Positions 8,941-19,900 of a stretch of DNA of 64,000 bases are shown here, piece by piece. Every line of letters begins with the position of its first letter. Position 1 is the first letter of the stretch. The notes beneath the pieces are model-generated. The model had not been told where the DNA came from and did no database searches. It saw only the letters and a program-made list of their open reading frames with translations. This DNA comes from Pseudomonas argentinensis (GTDB taxonomy: Bacteria > Pseudomonadota > Gammaproteobacteria > Pseudomonadales > Pseudomonadaceae), in contig NZ_CP056087.1 in assembly GCF_001839655.2 (NCBI RefSeq), positions 2,728,001 through 2,792,000 of the forward strand, in the 5' to 3' direction. A program made the translations under genes and the position numbers.

Positions 8941-8986
8941 GATTCTAGATCCAGCCTGGCAGCTGGATCGCGGTAAGAAGTTCCAG

Positions 8987-9062
8987 GTCCCCTTCGTCTA
9001 GTGGCCTAGGACACCGCCCTTTCACGGCGGTAACAGGGGTTCGAGTCCCCTAGGGGACGCCA
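8987..9062 (+). tRNA. tRNA-Glu (anticodon TTC), copy 2
   Basis: By eye identical to the copy at 8759-8834, so the Glu-Gly pair is tandemly duplicated with a repeat period of 228 nt between Glu starts. The spacers differ between units. Confidence 0.97.
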
Positions 9063-9075
9063 ATTTGTTGTAACT

Positions 9076-9151
<76 letters not shown>

Positions 9152-9157
9152 AATAAA

Positions 9158-9189
9158 CGAAAACGCCGCTCAATCGAGCGGCGTTTTCG
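9158..9189 (+). terminator. Terminator of the tRNA array
   Basis: A perfect 14-bp stem: CGAAAACGCCGCTC (9158-9171), loop AATC, and GAGCGGCGTTTTCG (9176-9189), with T residues inside the 3' arm. Confidence 0.85.
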
Positions 9190-9214
9190 TATCTGCGTTT
9201 CGGCGCTGAAAGGA

Positions 9215-9249
9215 GCCCGCCAGCATTTTGGATTGCTGGCGGGCTTTTT
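9215..9249 (+). terminator. Second rho-independent terminator
   Basis: GCCCGCCAGCA (9215-9225) pairs with TGCTGGCGGGC (9234-9244) around an 8-nt loop and is followed by TTTTT. It backs up the tRNA terminator 26 bp upstream. Confidence 0.8.
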
Positions 9250-9944
9250 CGTCAGTGGCGGCTGGTTGATGCCGGCATTGCCAGCGGCTGCGTTTACTGG
9301 TTTCTGCCGATCAATCTAGCCATGCCTGCTCGGGATGATGTGGGGTTTGTGGTTTTCCGCACCTCGAAACCTGTACCTATCTCGATTAAGAGTCAGGGTA
9401 CCGCTGCGTCTGTTCTCTATATCAGGAAGACCACGCGCCGCGGCCAGGTGCTTGCTCGGCGCGCGGGATGGCACCAAGTTCATCGAGGTCATCGCGAAAT
9501 GGCGCGTGCGCCTGTCGATAGGGCAGTAGGCTAAGGATATCTGTTGGCGAGCCCCGTCATCACCTTTCGCGCCGCAGTCAAGGTCCAGAGTGTTGCCATG
9601 TAAGGCGGCCAGCGAGGCAGATGCCCGACGCTGCCCAGGCGTGATTGGAAACTGATCAGGCGGTCGACCTCTGGCGTTCATTCGGCAAGATCGAGAACAC
9701 CGTGCCGAGATAGGCTACGGTTTTCTGAACCTCGCCAAAGGTGGCACTGCGCCGGACGGGCGCCCCATGCAAGGCGCCGGTGAAGAACCGTGGCGCCATG
9801 ATGAACAGATGGCAGGGCGGTAACCTGTTCACCCCACGCAGTTGCTATAACCCCAGCTGTTTTAACGCACTTATTCAATAGCCTCTGGGTAGGCATAAAG
9901 GCGCCTAACTGGCATAACCTCACGCCTCCGACTTATGGCTTCTC
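9250..9944. other. About 0.7 kb without a convincing gene at the left edge of the siderophore locus
   Basis: Short frames exist on both strands but none shows a ribosome-binding site, domain or Pseudomonas-like codon preference. I see no integrase, no insertion sequence and no duplicated tRNA end. This may be decayed DNA left at the junction of the acquired locus. Confidence 0.5.
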
Positions 9945-9966
9945 GCTATCATTGCAATGAGAAGTG
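9945..9966 (+). promoter_or_regulatory. Candidate Fur box upstream of the sigma factor gene
   Basis: GCTATCATTGCAATGAGAAG contains the perfect palindrome TCATTGCAATGA and the AATGAGAA element common in Pseudomonas Fur sites. It lies 45-66 bp before the sigma gene start. Iron repression of the sigma factor would place the whole locus under Fur. Confidence 0.55.
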
Positions 9967-10010
9967 TTTGCATTCAGGATTGGCGCTCCTTGCCAAGAGC
10001 GTGACCTCAC

Positions 10011-10643
10011 ATGGAATGTTCTCAACAGTCATTGCCAGCCTCGGGTCGAAGAGGGTTTCGGCCGTCCTTTGCCGCGAATGCATCTGCTTATCGCCGTGCC
10101 GCTGCCGCCATTGATCGCAAGGCGTTGCTGGCTGCCTATCAGGCTCAGCGTCATTCGTTGCTCAATGTGGCGACACGCATACTGGGCTGTCGCAGCAGAG
10201 CCGAAGATGTCCTGCAGGATGCCTTTCTCAAATTGTGGGAGGGCAACCTCAATCTTTCTCGGCTGGAGGCGCCCGAGCGCTACCTGAGTCGTCTGGTGCG
10301 CAATCTGGCCATCGATCATCTGCGCCGCTTGCAGCTGGAGCAGCGCTACGGAGCTGTCGCCGAGCTGGCGGATCTGCAGCCCTCGGAGATTTCCCCGGAG
10401 CAGGCGGTAGGCGGGCAGCAGGCGGTGCGCCGGTTGCTCGATGCCCTGGCCGAGCTGACCCCGCGCATGCGGCGAGTTTTCACCCTCAGTCGGTTGGATG
10501 GTCTCACCCAGCGCGAGGTGGCGACTCGACTGGGTGCGTCCCCGGCGCTTATCAATCTGATCTTGCGCGATACCCTGGGGCATTGCCGTGTTCGACTCGA
10601 CGGGCATTGCTCGCGTAACTGTCCCCTGACCAAGAGGTTGTGA
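10011..10643 (+). CDS. ECF sigma factor, iron-starvation type (PvdS/FecI-like)
   Basis: A 210-residue extracytoplasmic-function sigma factor. Region 2 carries RILGCRSRAEDVLQDAFLKLWEG and the -10-binding helix YLSRLVRNLAIDHLRR; region 4 carries LTPRMRRVFTLSRLDGLTQREVATRLGAS. The GCRSRAEDV motif is typical of PvdS and the iron-starvation group. It has about 35 extra residues before region 2 compared with PvdS, so the true start may be later, though no better start codon is obvious. The stop is immediately followed by the exporter ATG. No FecR-type anti-sigma gene is nearby, and the receptor gene downstream lacks a signalling domain, so control probably rests on Fur. Likely target: the iron-starvation-type promoter at 12405-12428. 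Confidence 0.9.
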   Translation: MECSQQSLPASGRRGFRPSFAANASAYRRAAAAIDRKALLAAYQAQRHSLLNVATRILGCRSRAEDVLQDAFLKLWEGNLNLSRLEAPERYLSRLVRNLAIDHLRRLQLEQRYGAVAELADLQPSEISPEQAVGGQQAVRRLLDALAELTPRMRRVFTLSRLDGLTQREVATRLGASPALINLILRDTLGHCRVRLDGHCSRNCPLTKRL

Positions 10644-12320
10644 ATGAAGCTGCTGCGTCTGGTTTTTCACGAATATCGCTGGTCCATCGCGCTGGTGCTG
10701 GGGCTTAGCCTGAGCAGCGCTTTGCTCAGCGTGGCGGTGATCGCCTTCATCAACCAGCGCATGCTCACGCCAGCGGGCAATCCGGGTGAGGCACTGGGGC
10801 AGTTCATCGCCTTGCTGGCGTTACTGCTGGTGCTGGCCTCGGCGGCGCAACTGTCACTGACGGCGCTGGGCCACCGTTTCGTCTACCGCATGCGGCGGGC
10901 CTTGGTGAAGCGGGTGCTGGACACCAGCATCGAACGCCTGGAGATCATCGGTGGCTCCAACCTCATCGCCAGCCTGTCGAGCGATATCCGCAACATCACC
11001 CTAGCCTTCGTGCATCTGCCCGAACTGATTTACGGCAGTGTCCTGACGCTGGCGGCATTCGCCTATCTGGCTTGGCTGTCGCCCGGCCTGTTCGTCACCA
11101 CGCTGCTTTGGATGAGCTTTACCCTCGGCGTCGGCTGGCTGCTGGTCGGTCGCCTCAATCACCACCTGCGCATGTTGCGTGAGTCCGAGGATCGACTCTA
11201 CGGGGATTACCAGGCAGTGATCGATGGGCGTAAGGAACTGACCCTCAACCGCGATCGCGCTCAGCGCCTATACGAAGACGAGTTCGACCTCAGCGCTCGC
11301 GCCTATCGCGATCACGTGACCCTGGCCGACCGTTACCACGGCCTTGCCAGCAACTGGGCCAACATCATGGTGCTGGGCACCATCGGCCTGGTGTTCTACC
11401 TGGCCAACGGTCTGGGATGGGCCTCCACAGCGGTGGCCTCGACCTATGCGCTGACCATTCTGTTCATGCGTACGCCGCTGGTCTCGGCAGTGGCAGCGAT
11501 CCCGGCACAGATCGCCGGTCGCGTGGCACTGGACAAGGTGGAATCGCTGGCGCTGGCGCCCCATGTGGAGGCCTTCAAGCACCCGGCCGACCCCTTGAGT
11601 GGCCAGTGGCAGGTGCTGGAGTTGCACGAGGTGGAGTATCGCTATCCGGCGCAGGACGGTGAGCCCGGCTTTGACGTGGGGCCGGTCAGCCTTCGCCTTG
11701 AACGCGGCGAGACGGTGTTTCTGGTCGGTGGCAACGGTAGCGGGAAGTCTACTCTGGCGCGTCTGCTGACGGGGTTGTACATCCCGCAGCGCGGCGAGAT
11801 CCGCGTCGACGGCCGGGTGATCGGAGCGCAGGAGTGGTCGGCCTACCGTCAGCTGTTCGCATCGGTGTTCACCGACTACCACCTGTTCTCGCAGCTGCTT
11901 GGCCCGCAGGGTGTGGCAGCGTCTGATGAAGAACTCGATCACTGGCTCGGCAGCTTGCACATGCGCCACAAGGTGCAGGTGGCGGCAGGGCGCTTGCGCG
12001 ACACGCGCCTGTCGGCCGGTCAGCGCAAGCGTTTGGCCCTGCTCCTGGCGCTGCTCGAAGCGCGCGATATCCTGCTACTCGACGAGTGGGCCGCCGATCA
12101 GGATCCGCTGTTTCGCCAGGTATTCTACCGCGAGCTGTTGCCGCAGTTGAAAGCCGCCGGCAAGACCGTATTCGCCATCAGTCACGACGACCACTACTTC
12201 GATCAGGCTGACCGCCTGCTGAAGATGGATAGTGGACAGCTCTATGAGTTGCAGGGCGAACATCGCGCCCGGGCCAGTCGCAACGCGCTACTGGAGATCG
12301 GTGGCGCCGCTCATTCCTGA
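10644..12320 (+). CDS. pvdE: Cyclic-peptide/siderophore-precursor ABC exporter, PvdE type
   Basis: A 558-residue half-transporter with fused membrane and ATPase parts. Six hydrophobic segments lie within about residues 10-290. The ATPase has Walker A GGNGSGKSTLA, signature LSAGQRKRLALL and Walker B ILLLDEWAADQDP. Size and order match PvdE and SyrD-like exporters that move acylated peptide precursors from cytoplasm to periplasm. Its ATG directly follows the sigma-factor stop, so it is co-transcribed with the Fur-controlled regulator. The acyl-peptide made by the NRPSs below is the expected cargo. No periplasmic acylase or PvdN/O/P-type maturation gene is present in the window. Confidence 0.9.
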   Translation: MKLLRLVFHEYRWSIALVLGLSLSSALLSVAVIAFINQRMLTPAGNPGEALGQFIALLALLLVLASAAQLSLTALGHRFVYRMRRALVKRVLDTSIERLEIIGGSNLIASLSSDIRNITLAFVHLPELIYGSVLTLAAFAYLAWLSPGLFVTTLLWMSFTLGVGWLLVGRLNHHLRMLRESEDRLYGDYQAVIDGRKELTLNRDRAQRLYEDEFDLSARAYRDHVTLADRYHGLASNWANIMVLGTIGLVFYLANGLGWASTAVASTYALTILFMRTPLVSAVAAIPAQIAGRVALDKVESLALAPHVEAFKHPADPLSGQWQVLELHEVEYRYPAQDGEPGFDVGPVSLRLERGETVFLVGGNGSGKSTLARLLTGLYIPQRGEIRVDGRVIGAQEWSAYRQLFASVFTDYHLFSQLLGPQGVAASDEELDHWLGSLHMRHKVQVAAGRLRDTRLSAGQRKRLALLLALLEARDILLLDEWAADQDPLFRQVFYRELLPQLKAAGKTVFAISHDDHYFDQADRLLKMDSGQLYELQGEHRARASRNALLEIGGAAHS

Positions 12321-12336
12321 ATAGTGTTGTCCTTGT

Positions 12337-12359
12337 TGCGCCCGCTTGATGCGGGCGCA
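12337..12359 (+). terminator. Hairpin after the exporter gene
   Basis: A 9-bp perfect stem, TGCGCCCGC and GCGGGCGCA with loop TTGAT, sits 16 bp after the stop. It lacks a clean T-run, so it is at best a weak terminator between the exporter and the monooxygenase gene. Confidence 0.45.
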
Positions 12360-12404
12360 GTTGTTGCTGCCGGAGTGATTTCACAGTCCGCAGGCAATTG
12401 CCCC

Positions 12405-12428
12405 TAAACATTCCTCTCCCTCGTTCGT
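12405..12428 (+). promoter_or_regulatory. Iron-starvation (PvdS-type) promoter box
   Basis: TAAAC (12405-12409), exactly 16 nt, then CGT (12426-12428), within CCCCTAAACATTCC. This matches the PvdS-dependent box TAAAT-N16-CGT with one change. It lies about 80 bp upstream of the monooxygenase and is a natural target for the ECF sigma factor encoded at 10011. Confidence 0.65.
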
Positions 12429-12432
12429 CAGT

Positions 12433-12450
12433 GTTAATGAGAATGTTTTC
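12433..12450 (+). promoter_or_regulatory. Possible Fur half-site beside the iron-starvation box
   Basis: GTTAATGAGAATGTTTTC contains AATGAGAATG, a frequent Fur-site core, immediately 3' of the iron-starvation box. The dyad partner is weak, so direct Fur control here is uncertain. Confidence 0.4.
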
Positions 12451-12505
12451 CAGTTCATTCCGGCTGGCGAACCGCCCATTCAGTACGCAGATATCGGGAG
12501 GATTT

Positions 12506-13822
12506 ATGGGGCTCGTTTACGACTATATCGGGGTTGGCTTCGGGCCCTCTAACTTGGCACTGGCCATCGCTACCGAAGAGTTCGCGCAGCGCAGTGGACG
12601 AGAGCCCAGCGTCTGCTTTATCGAGCGCAAGCCTTCATTCAACTGGCATGAAGGAATGCTGATCGACGGTTCGAGCATGCAGATATCCTTCCTCAAGGAT
12701 CTCGCCACGCTGCGCAATCCGGCCAGCCGTTTCACCTTCATCAGCTACCTCAAGGCATGCGGGCGCCTGGAGGACTTCATCAACCTGAATACCTTCTATC
12801 CCAGCCGCGAGGAGTTCAACGACTACCTCGGCTGGGCCGCCGATGCATTCGCCGGGCAGGTCCATTACGGCGAAGAGGTGACCAGCATCGAGCCGTTCTA
12901 CAGTGCCGGCGTATGTGCCGGCGTGGAGGTGGTTTCACGCGGTACGGACGGACAGAGCACGCGGCGCCGCGGGCGCAACCTGGTGCTGGGTATCGGCGGT
13001 GTGGCACAGATCCCGGCGGCCTTCGCCGGCCTGGCTGATCCACGCATCGTGCATTCCTCGCGCTACCTGGGCGTGCTCGATGCCTTGTTGGGCGATGGCA
13101 GTCCTCCACGTCGGGTCGCCGTCATCGGGGGTGGACAGAGCGCCGCGGAAATCTTCCATGATCTGGCGTGCCGCTTCCCGCAGGTCGAGGCCAGTCTTTT
13201 GATACGCGGCGGCAGCCTCAAACCCTCCGATGACAGCCCGTTCGTCAACGAGATATTCAATGCTGACTTCACCGACCGCATCTTCGCCCAAGGCCCTGAG
13301 CAGCGCGCGCGGATGCTGAGGGAGTACCGCAACACCAACTATTCGGTGGTCGATCTGGAGCTGATCGAGAAGATCTACCACCTGTTCTACCAGCAGAAGG
13401 TTCGCGGTCAGCACCCCCATCGTTTGCTCACCCATCGCGAAGTCATGGCCGTTGCCACCGACGACAACGGTGTGGAGTTGAGCCTGCGTAACACGGTGGG
13501 CGGCGATCAGCACAGCGAGCGATTCGATGTGGTGATCCTCGCCACCGGCTATCGCCGTGATTATCACCGCACCCTCCTGGAGGGCTTTGCCGACTACATC
13601 GAGGGCGATGCGGTCGACCGTCAGTACCGCTTGTCACTGCGTGCTGGCTGCCAGGCACAGATTTTCCTGCAAGGCAGCTGCGAGGGCAGCCACGGCCTCA
13701 GCGACACCCTGCTGTCGGTACTGGCCCTGCGTTCCGAGGAGTTGGTCACCTCGATGTTCGCGGAGCCCTCCGGCACGCAGGTGCGCGAGTCGCTGCGTCT
13801 GGCCGCGGCATCGCTCAGCTAA
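12506..13822 (+). CDS. pvdA: L-ornithine N5-monooxygenase (PvdA family)
   Basis: A 438-residue flavin-dependent N-hydroxylating monooxygenase that turns ornithine into N5-hydroxyornithine, the precursor of the hydroxamate ligands. The FAD motif GVGFGPSNLALA (about residues 9-20), the NADPH motif VAVIGGGQSAAE and the C-terminal ATGYRRD substrate motif are all present; length equals PvdA. ATG 12506 follows GGGAGGA by three bases; a longer frame upstream has no family sequence. Ornithine rather than lysine is inferred from the two N-hydroxyornithine-type adenylation domains and the acetyltransferase in the same locus. Its own iron-starvation-type promoter likely drives the synthetase genes that follow 88 bp later. 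Confidence 0.95.
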   Translation: MGLVYDYIGVGFGPSNLALAIATEEFAQRSGREPSVCFIERKPSFNWHEGMLIDGSSMQISFLKDLATLRNPASRFTFISYLKACGRLEDFINLNTFYPSREEFNDYLGWAADAFAGQVHYGEEVTSIEPFYSAGVCAGVEVVSRGTDGQSTRRRGRNLVLGIGGVAQIPAAFAGLADPRIVHSSRYLGVLDALLGDGSPPRRVAVIGGGQSAAEIFHDLACRFPQVEASLLIRGGSLKPSDDSPFVNEIFNADFTDRIFAQGPEQRARMLREYRNTNYSVVDLELIEKIYHLFYQQKVRGQHPHRLLTHREVMAVATDDNGVELSLRNTVGGDQHSERFDVVILATGYRRDYHRTLLEGFADYIEGDAVDRQYRLSLRAGCQAQIFLQGSCEGSHGLSDTLLSVLALRSEELVTSMFAEPSGTQVRESLRLAAASLS

Positions 13823-13910
13823 CCGACTGACGCAGGTTTTCCTACTTTCGCGAGCGGCTCGGCAGTCTTGCTAGGCCGTTGCGCAGGCACGAATTTTCAC
13901 GGGTGACAAG

Positions 13911-16900
13911 ATGAGATCGATGGTGGATCAGGCGCAGCACTTTGCCGACATTCTGGACTATCACGCCGAGCGCACGCCGGGCCGAGTGGCCATCCGGCAT
14001 ATCGTGGCGGATCAGGGCGAGCCACTATTGACGACTTATGGCGAACTGCGGGAGCAGGCGCTGGCCGTCGCCGGCCTGCTGCAGCAGCGCCTGGGCTGTC
14101 AGGCGGGGGAGCGTTGCGTGCTGATGCTGCCCAGTGGCGCCGAGTACGCTGCTACCTTCTTCGGTTGCCTGTACGCCGGTGTGATCGCGGTGCCGGCCTT
14201 CCCGCCGGAGAACAACCGGCAGATGCATATCGAGCGCCTCACCGGCATTCTGCTCGATGCCCAGCCCGCAGTGGTGCTGGCGCCGCGCGAGGTGATCCAG
14301 CGTTGCCAGGCGGATCTGCAGCCGCTGCTCGCGCCCGAGGCAAAGATGATCGCCATCGAGGATGTCGATGCCCACGACCGCGCTGGCTACCAGCCGCGTT
14401 TGATTACCAGCGATGCGCTGGCTTTCCTGCAATACACCTCGGGTTCCACCCGTGCGCCCAAGGGGGTAATGGTCAGCCACGCCAACCTGCTCGCTAACGA
14501 GCGCAGCATGAACCGGGGCTTCAAGGCCATTGAGGAGGAATCCTGGGTCAGCTGGCTGCCGCTGTACCACGACATGGGGCTGATGGCCGGGCTGCTGCTG
14601 CCGGTTCTGCACGGCGGTACCCTGACGCTGATGGCACCGAACTTCTTTCTCGCCAGGCCGGCGCGCTGGTTGCAGGCCATCAGCCAATACGGGGGCACTT
14701 TCTCCGGCGGGCCGGATTTTGCCTATCGCCTGTGCGCCGAGCGTGTGCCACAGAGCAGCCTGGAGACACTCGATCTGAGTAGCTGGCGTCTGGCGTTTTC
14801 TGGCTCCGAGCCTATCCGGTTGGACACTCTGCAGGCCTTCAGCCAGCGTTTCGCGGAGGTGGGTTTTCGTGCTCAGGCGCTGGCGCCGAGCTACGGATTG
14901 GCCGAAGCGACGCTCTATGTCTGCACCGACGCCGCTGAGCGCGAACCGCAGGTGGAGGCGTTCGCCAGCAAGACAGCTGGCCAGGCGGGTAGCCGCCTGC
15001 CGGCCTGTGGCTGGAGCGATGCGCAGCACCCGCTACGCATCGTCGAGCCGCAGACGCTGGAGGTGCTGGAGGATGATCAGGTCGGCGAAATCTGGGTTGC
15101 CGGGCCGAGCATCGCCCAGGGTTACTGGCGCAACCCTGAGGCGACTGCCGAGGCCTTCGTCGAGCGTGACGGCCGGCGCTGGCTGCGTACCGGCGACCTG
15201 GGCGTGGTGCGCGAGGGTCAGCTGTTCATCGCCGGGCGCCTGAAGGATCTGATCATTCTCAATGGTCAGAATTTCTACCCGCAGGACATCGAGCAGGCCC
15301 TGGAGCAGGACATCGAACTGCTGCGTCAGGGACGTACAGCCGCGTTCGCCGTTACTGACGAGCAGGGAATGGAGGGCGTTGGCCTGGCTCTGGAGGTCAG
15401 CCGCAACGTGCGCAAGCTGATCAGTGCCGAGATGATCTGCCAACGCATCGCCGATGGCATGGGTGAGCGCTTCCAGCTCGCGCCACAACTGATTCTGTTG
15501 CTCGAGCCAGGCGCCTTGCCGCGCACTACCAGCGGCAAGCTGCAGCGCTCGGCCTGTCGCAGCGGCTGGCAGAACGGCAGCCTGGCGATCTTCGCGCAGT
15601 GGTACAAGGGGCGCCTGCAAGGTGCTGATACGACGAATCCGCTGCCGCAAGCCAATGTCGTGCTGCCGCAGGTGCTGCAGGCCTGGCAGGAAGTGCTGGG
15701 CTGCACGGTGCTGGAGGAGGGCGACCACTTCTTCGCGCGCGGCGGCGACTCGGTGGGCGTGATGCAAGTGCTGGCGCGCCTCAACGCCGAGCTGGGGCTG
15801 GAGCTGCAGGCCGACAGCCTGTTCGAACGGCCGCGCCTGGGTGAATTCAGTGCCTGGGTCGCGGCGCAGCCGCGTACGGCCCGGCAGATGCCGCCACTGC
15901 AGGGCGAGGTGCGTGACGCGCAATGCGCGCAATCCTATGCGCAGCAGCGCCTGTGGTTTCTCGAGCGCTTGCAGGGGGATGCCAGCGCCTACCGGCTGGG
16001 CGGTGAACTGTGTTTCCGGGGCCGGCTCGACGAGGCGGCACTGCAGCGCAGCTTCGATGACCTGATCAGTCGCCACGAGAGCTTGCGCACGCGCTTCTCT
16101 GCTGGTGAAGAGGACGGCGTGCCGCTGCAGCGCATCGATCCGCCTTTTGCTGTCGATCTGGTGCGTTTCGATCTACGTGGCGAGGCGGATGGGGAGGCGG
16201 CACTGGCACGCCTGCGCGAGGCGCGGATGAACCTGCCGCTTGATCTGCAGCAAGGCCCCTTGTGGCATCTCGCCCTGGTGCGGGTAGGCGAGGCCGATCA
16301 TCGCCTGTTGCTGGTGATGCACCACATCATCTGCGACGGTTGGTCGATCCAGGTGCTGATTCGCGAGTTCGCCCAGCTCTACGCTGCCCATGTACTCGGC
16401 CAGGCGGCGAACCTGCCGGCGCTGCCCGTGCAGTACGCCGACTATGCGATCTGGCAGCGACGCTGGCTACTGGCGGGCGAGGGTGAGCGTCAGCTGACTT
16501 ATTGGAAGCAGCAGCTGGGCGATGAGCAGCCGTTGCTGCAACTGCCTGCCGACCATCCGCGCCCGGCGCGTCAGAGCCACCGGGGTGCGCGCCATGCCAT
16601 TCGTCTCGATGAGGCGCTGAGCCAGCGTCTGCACGCGTACGCTGCTGATCAGGGCGTCACTCTGTTCATGCTGCTGCTGGCCGCCTTCAAGGTGCAACTG
16701 CAGCGTTACAGCGGCCAGCGCGATATCCGCGTCGGCGTGCCCAGTGCCGGGCGCGTGTGCCGGGAGACCGAGGCGCTGATCGGCTTCTTCGTCAACACCC
16801 AGGTGTTGCGCAGCGAGTTCGGCGGCGAGCACAGCTTCGCCGATGTGGTGGCCCAAGCGCGGGCAGCGGCCCTCGGCGCGCAGGATCACCAATTGCTGCC

Positions 16901-19900
16901 CTTCGAGCAACTGGTCGAGGCGCTGGCGCCGCAGCGCAGCCTGAGCCACAACCCGCTGTTCCAGGTGAAGTTCACCCAGCAGTTCGCCTTGGCCCAGGAT
17001 CTGGCCCTACCCGGCGTAAGTCTCAGCGCGCGCCAGCTCGACGAGCAGGCCGCACACTTCGACCTGGGGCTGGATATTACCGACTTGCCCAAGGGTATCG
17101 AGGCTGCCTTCACCTATGCCCAGGATCTGTTCGACGCCGAGCGCATCAATGCATTGGCTGCCGATTTCGAGCAGCTGCTGGAGCAACTGCTGGCGCAGCC
17201 GCAAGCGCCGCTGGCCAGCCTGCAACTGACGGTACAGCCCTCGCAGGTGGTGGGCGTCGAGTGCAGGTTCGCCGCTGCGACGGTGCTCGATCTGTGGCAG
17301 CCGCATGTGCACGGCGAGGCCGTGGCTCTGATGCACGATGGCGTGCCCTGCAGTTTCGCCACGCTGGAAGCCCAGGCCAATCAGCTGGCACAGCATCTGC
17401 TCGCCCTAGGGGTGGCGCCGGAGCAGCGCGTCGCCCTGTGCCTGCAGCGTTCGCCGTCTTTCGTCATCGGCCTGCTGGCTGCGCTCAAGGTCGGGGCTGC
17501 CTTCGTGCCACTCGATCCGGCCTGGCCAGCGCAGCGCCAAGCGTTCGTCCTGGCCGACAGCGCCTGTGTGGCATTGCTCTGTGAATCCGTATCGGCGCAA
17601 TCCTTCGCCGGCCCGAAGCTGGACTTCAGCGCCGATGCGCCGTGGCGCCAGCAGCCCAGCGAGGCGCCAACGGTGCTGGTGCATCCGCTACAGGCAGCCT
17701 ATCTGATCTACACCTCCGGCACCACCGGCCAGCCCAAGGGCGCAGTGATCAGCCATGGGGCGCTGGCCGACTACGTACAGGGCATGCTCGAACAATTGGC
17801 TCTGGCGCCTGAGGCGAGCATGGCGATGGTGTCCACCGTTGCGGCCGACCTGGGCCATACCGTGCTGTTCGGCGCGCTGCTGTCCGGGCGTACCCTGCAC
17901 CTGCTGAGCGCGGAAACCGTGGCCGATGCCGATAACCTTGGGGATTACCTGACCACGCAGCAGGTCGGCATTCTCAAGATCGTACCCACCCATTTGGCTG
18001 GCCTGCTGCAGGCCGGCGCAGGTGAGCGGGCGATACCTGCGCATGCTCTGATCGTTGGTGGCGAAGCCCTGCCGGCCGAACTGGTGAAGGAGGTCAAGCG
18101 TCTGCGCCCGCAGTGCCGGCTGATCAACCACTATGGCCCCAGTGAAACCACGGTCGGCGTGCTGACTTACGAGGTCACGGACGTCGAGCTGGCAGCACTG
18201 GGCGGCGTGGTGCCGATTGGCCGGCCATTGCCCAACGTCCGCGCCCTGGTGCTGGACATGGCCCTGACGCCGCTGCCGCAGGGTGCGGTCGGCGAGCTGT
18301 ACCTGGGTGGGCCTGGCCTGGCACGCGGTTATCTCGATCGTCCGGGGCTGACGGCGGCGAGTTTCCTGCCCGATCCCTTCGCCAAGGGTGAGCGTCTTTA
18401 TCGCACCGGCGACCGTGCGCGCCTGCTGGCCGACGGGCGTATCGAGTTTCTCGGGCGCAGCGATGATCAGGTAAAGGTGCGCGGTTATCGCGTCGCCCTC
18501 GGCGAGATCGTGGCGCAGCTGCGCGGCCTGGCGGGCATCGCCGATGCCCATGTGCAGCTGGACGAACGTGGCCAGTTGCTCGCCTATGCGGTCGCGCAGG
18601 AGTCTTCTCTCGACCCCGCGCAGGTGCAGGCACAACTGGCCGAGCGCCTGCCGGATTACATGCTGCCGAGCCATGTGCTGCTGCTCGAACGCTTCCCGCT
18701 GACCGCCAATGGCAAGCTCGATCGTCAGGCGCTGCCGCAACCGCAGGCGGCAGAGCAGGGTTTCGAGGCGCCGCACGAGGGCATCGAGACGCAACTGGCA
18801 GCGCTCTGGCAGCAGGTGCTGAAGGTCGAGCACGTCGGTCGGCACGACAACTTCTTCACCCTTGGCGGCGACTCCATCCTCAGTCTGCAGATCATCGCCC
18901 GGGCGCGGCGCCAGGGCATTCGCCTGACGCCCAAGCAACTGTTCGAGAAACAGAGCATTGCTGAGCTGGCGCAGGTCGCCGTAGTTGCAGAGACGCCGGT
19001 GGCACCCGCAAGTGCCAGCGCAGAGGTGACGCACAGCTTCGCCCTGACGCCGATCCAGGCGCGCTTCTTCGCCCAGCCTCCGGCGCGCATCGGCCACTGG
19101 AACCAGGCTTTGCTGCTGGCGGCGGACGAGCCGCTCGACGCTCGTGCGCTGGCTGAGGCACTGCAGGCCGTGGTGCGTCATCACGCCAGCCTGCGCCTGA
19201 GTTTTCAGCAGGACACGCAGGGCAACTGGCAGCAGCGCTATCGTGGTGCGCAGCCGGCGCAGGAGCTGCTGTGGGTCTGTCAGGTGGCCGCCGCCGATGA
19301 CCTGCCGGCGCTGTGCGACGAAGCCCAGCGCAGCCTGGATATCGAGCGCGGCCCGCTGCTGCGCGCGGTACTGGCCCAGTTGCCGGACGGGCGCAATCGC
19401 CTGATGCTGGCTGTTCACCATCTGGCGGTCGATGGTGTGTCCTGGCGCGTGCTGCTCGACGATCTGCAGCAGGCCTATGCGCAGCGACTGGCCGGAGAGA
19501 CGATTAGTCTCGCGGCCGTTGCGACCAGCTTCCAGCAATGGTCGGCGCATCTGCAGACCCTGGCGGGCAGCCCGCAGCTGGCAGCACAACTGGAGTACTG
19601 GCAGGGTTTCAGCGCCGCCGCAGCCTGTCTGCCCTGCGAACGGCCCGAAGGCAGCGCCAAGGTCGCCGATGCCGGCCAATTGCATCTGACGCTCGACGCT
19701 ACCTCCACTGCGCGCCTGCTCGGCGAAGTGCCAGCGGCCTACCGCACGCAGATCAACGATGTGCTGCTGGCGGCGTTGGCCCAGGCCTTATGGCAGTGGA
19801 GCGGTCGCCGGCGCACGGTGATCAGCCTGGAGGGCCATGGCCGCGAGGAAGATCGGCTCGATCTGAGCCGCACGCTGGGCTGGTTCACAAGCCTGTACCC

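Noticed and set aside
9360..9420. Possible degenerate tRNA fragment (GATTAAGAGTCAGGGTACC resembles a tRNA-Lys anticodon region on the minus strand)
   Set aside because: The acceptor and T-arm cannot be completed, so resemblance may be chance.
9316..9681. Possible 121-codon gene in the region after the tRNA array
   Set aside because: No ribosome-binding site, no recognisable domain, and codon use unlike neighbouring genes.
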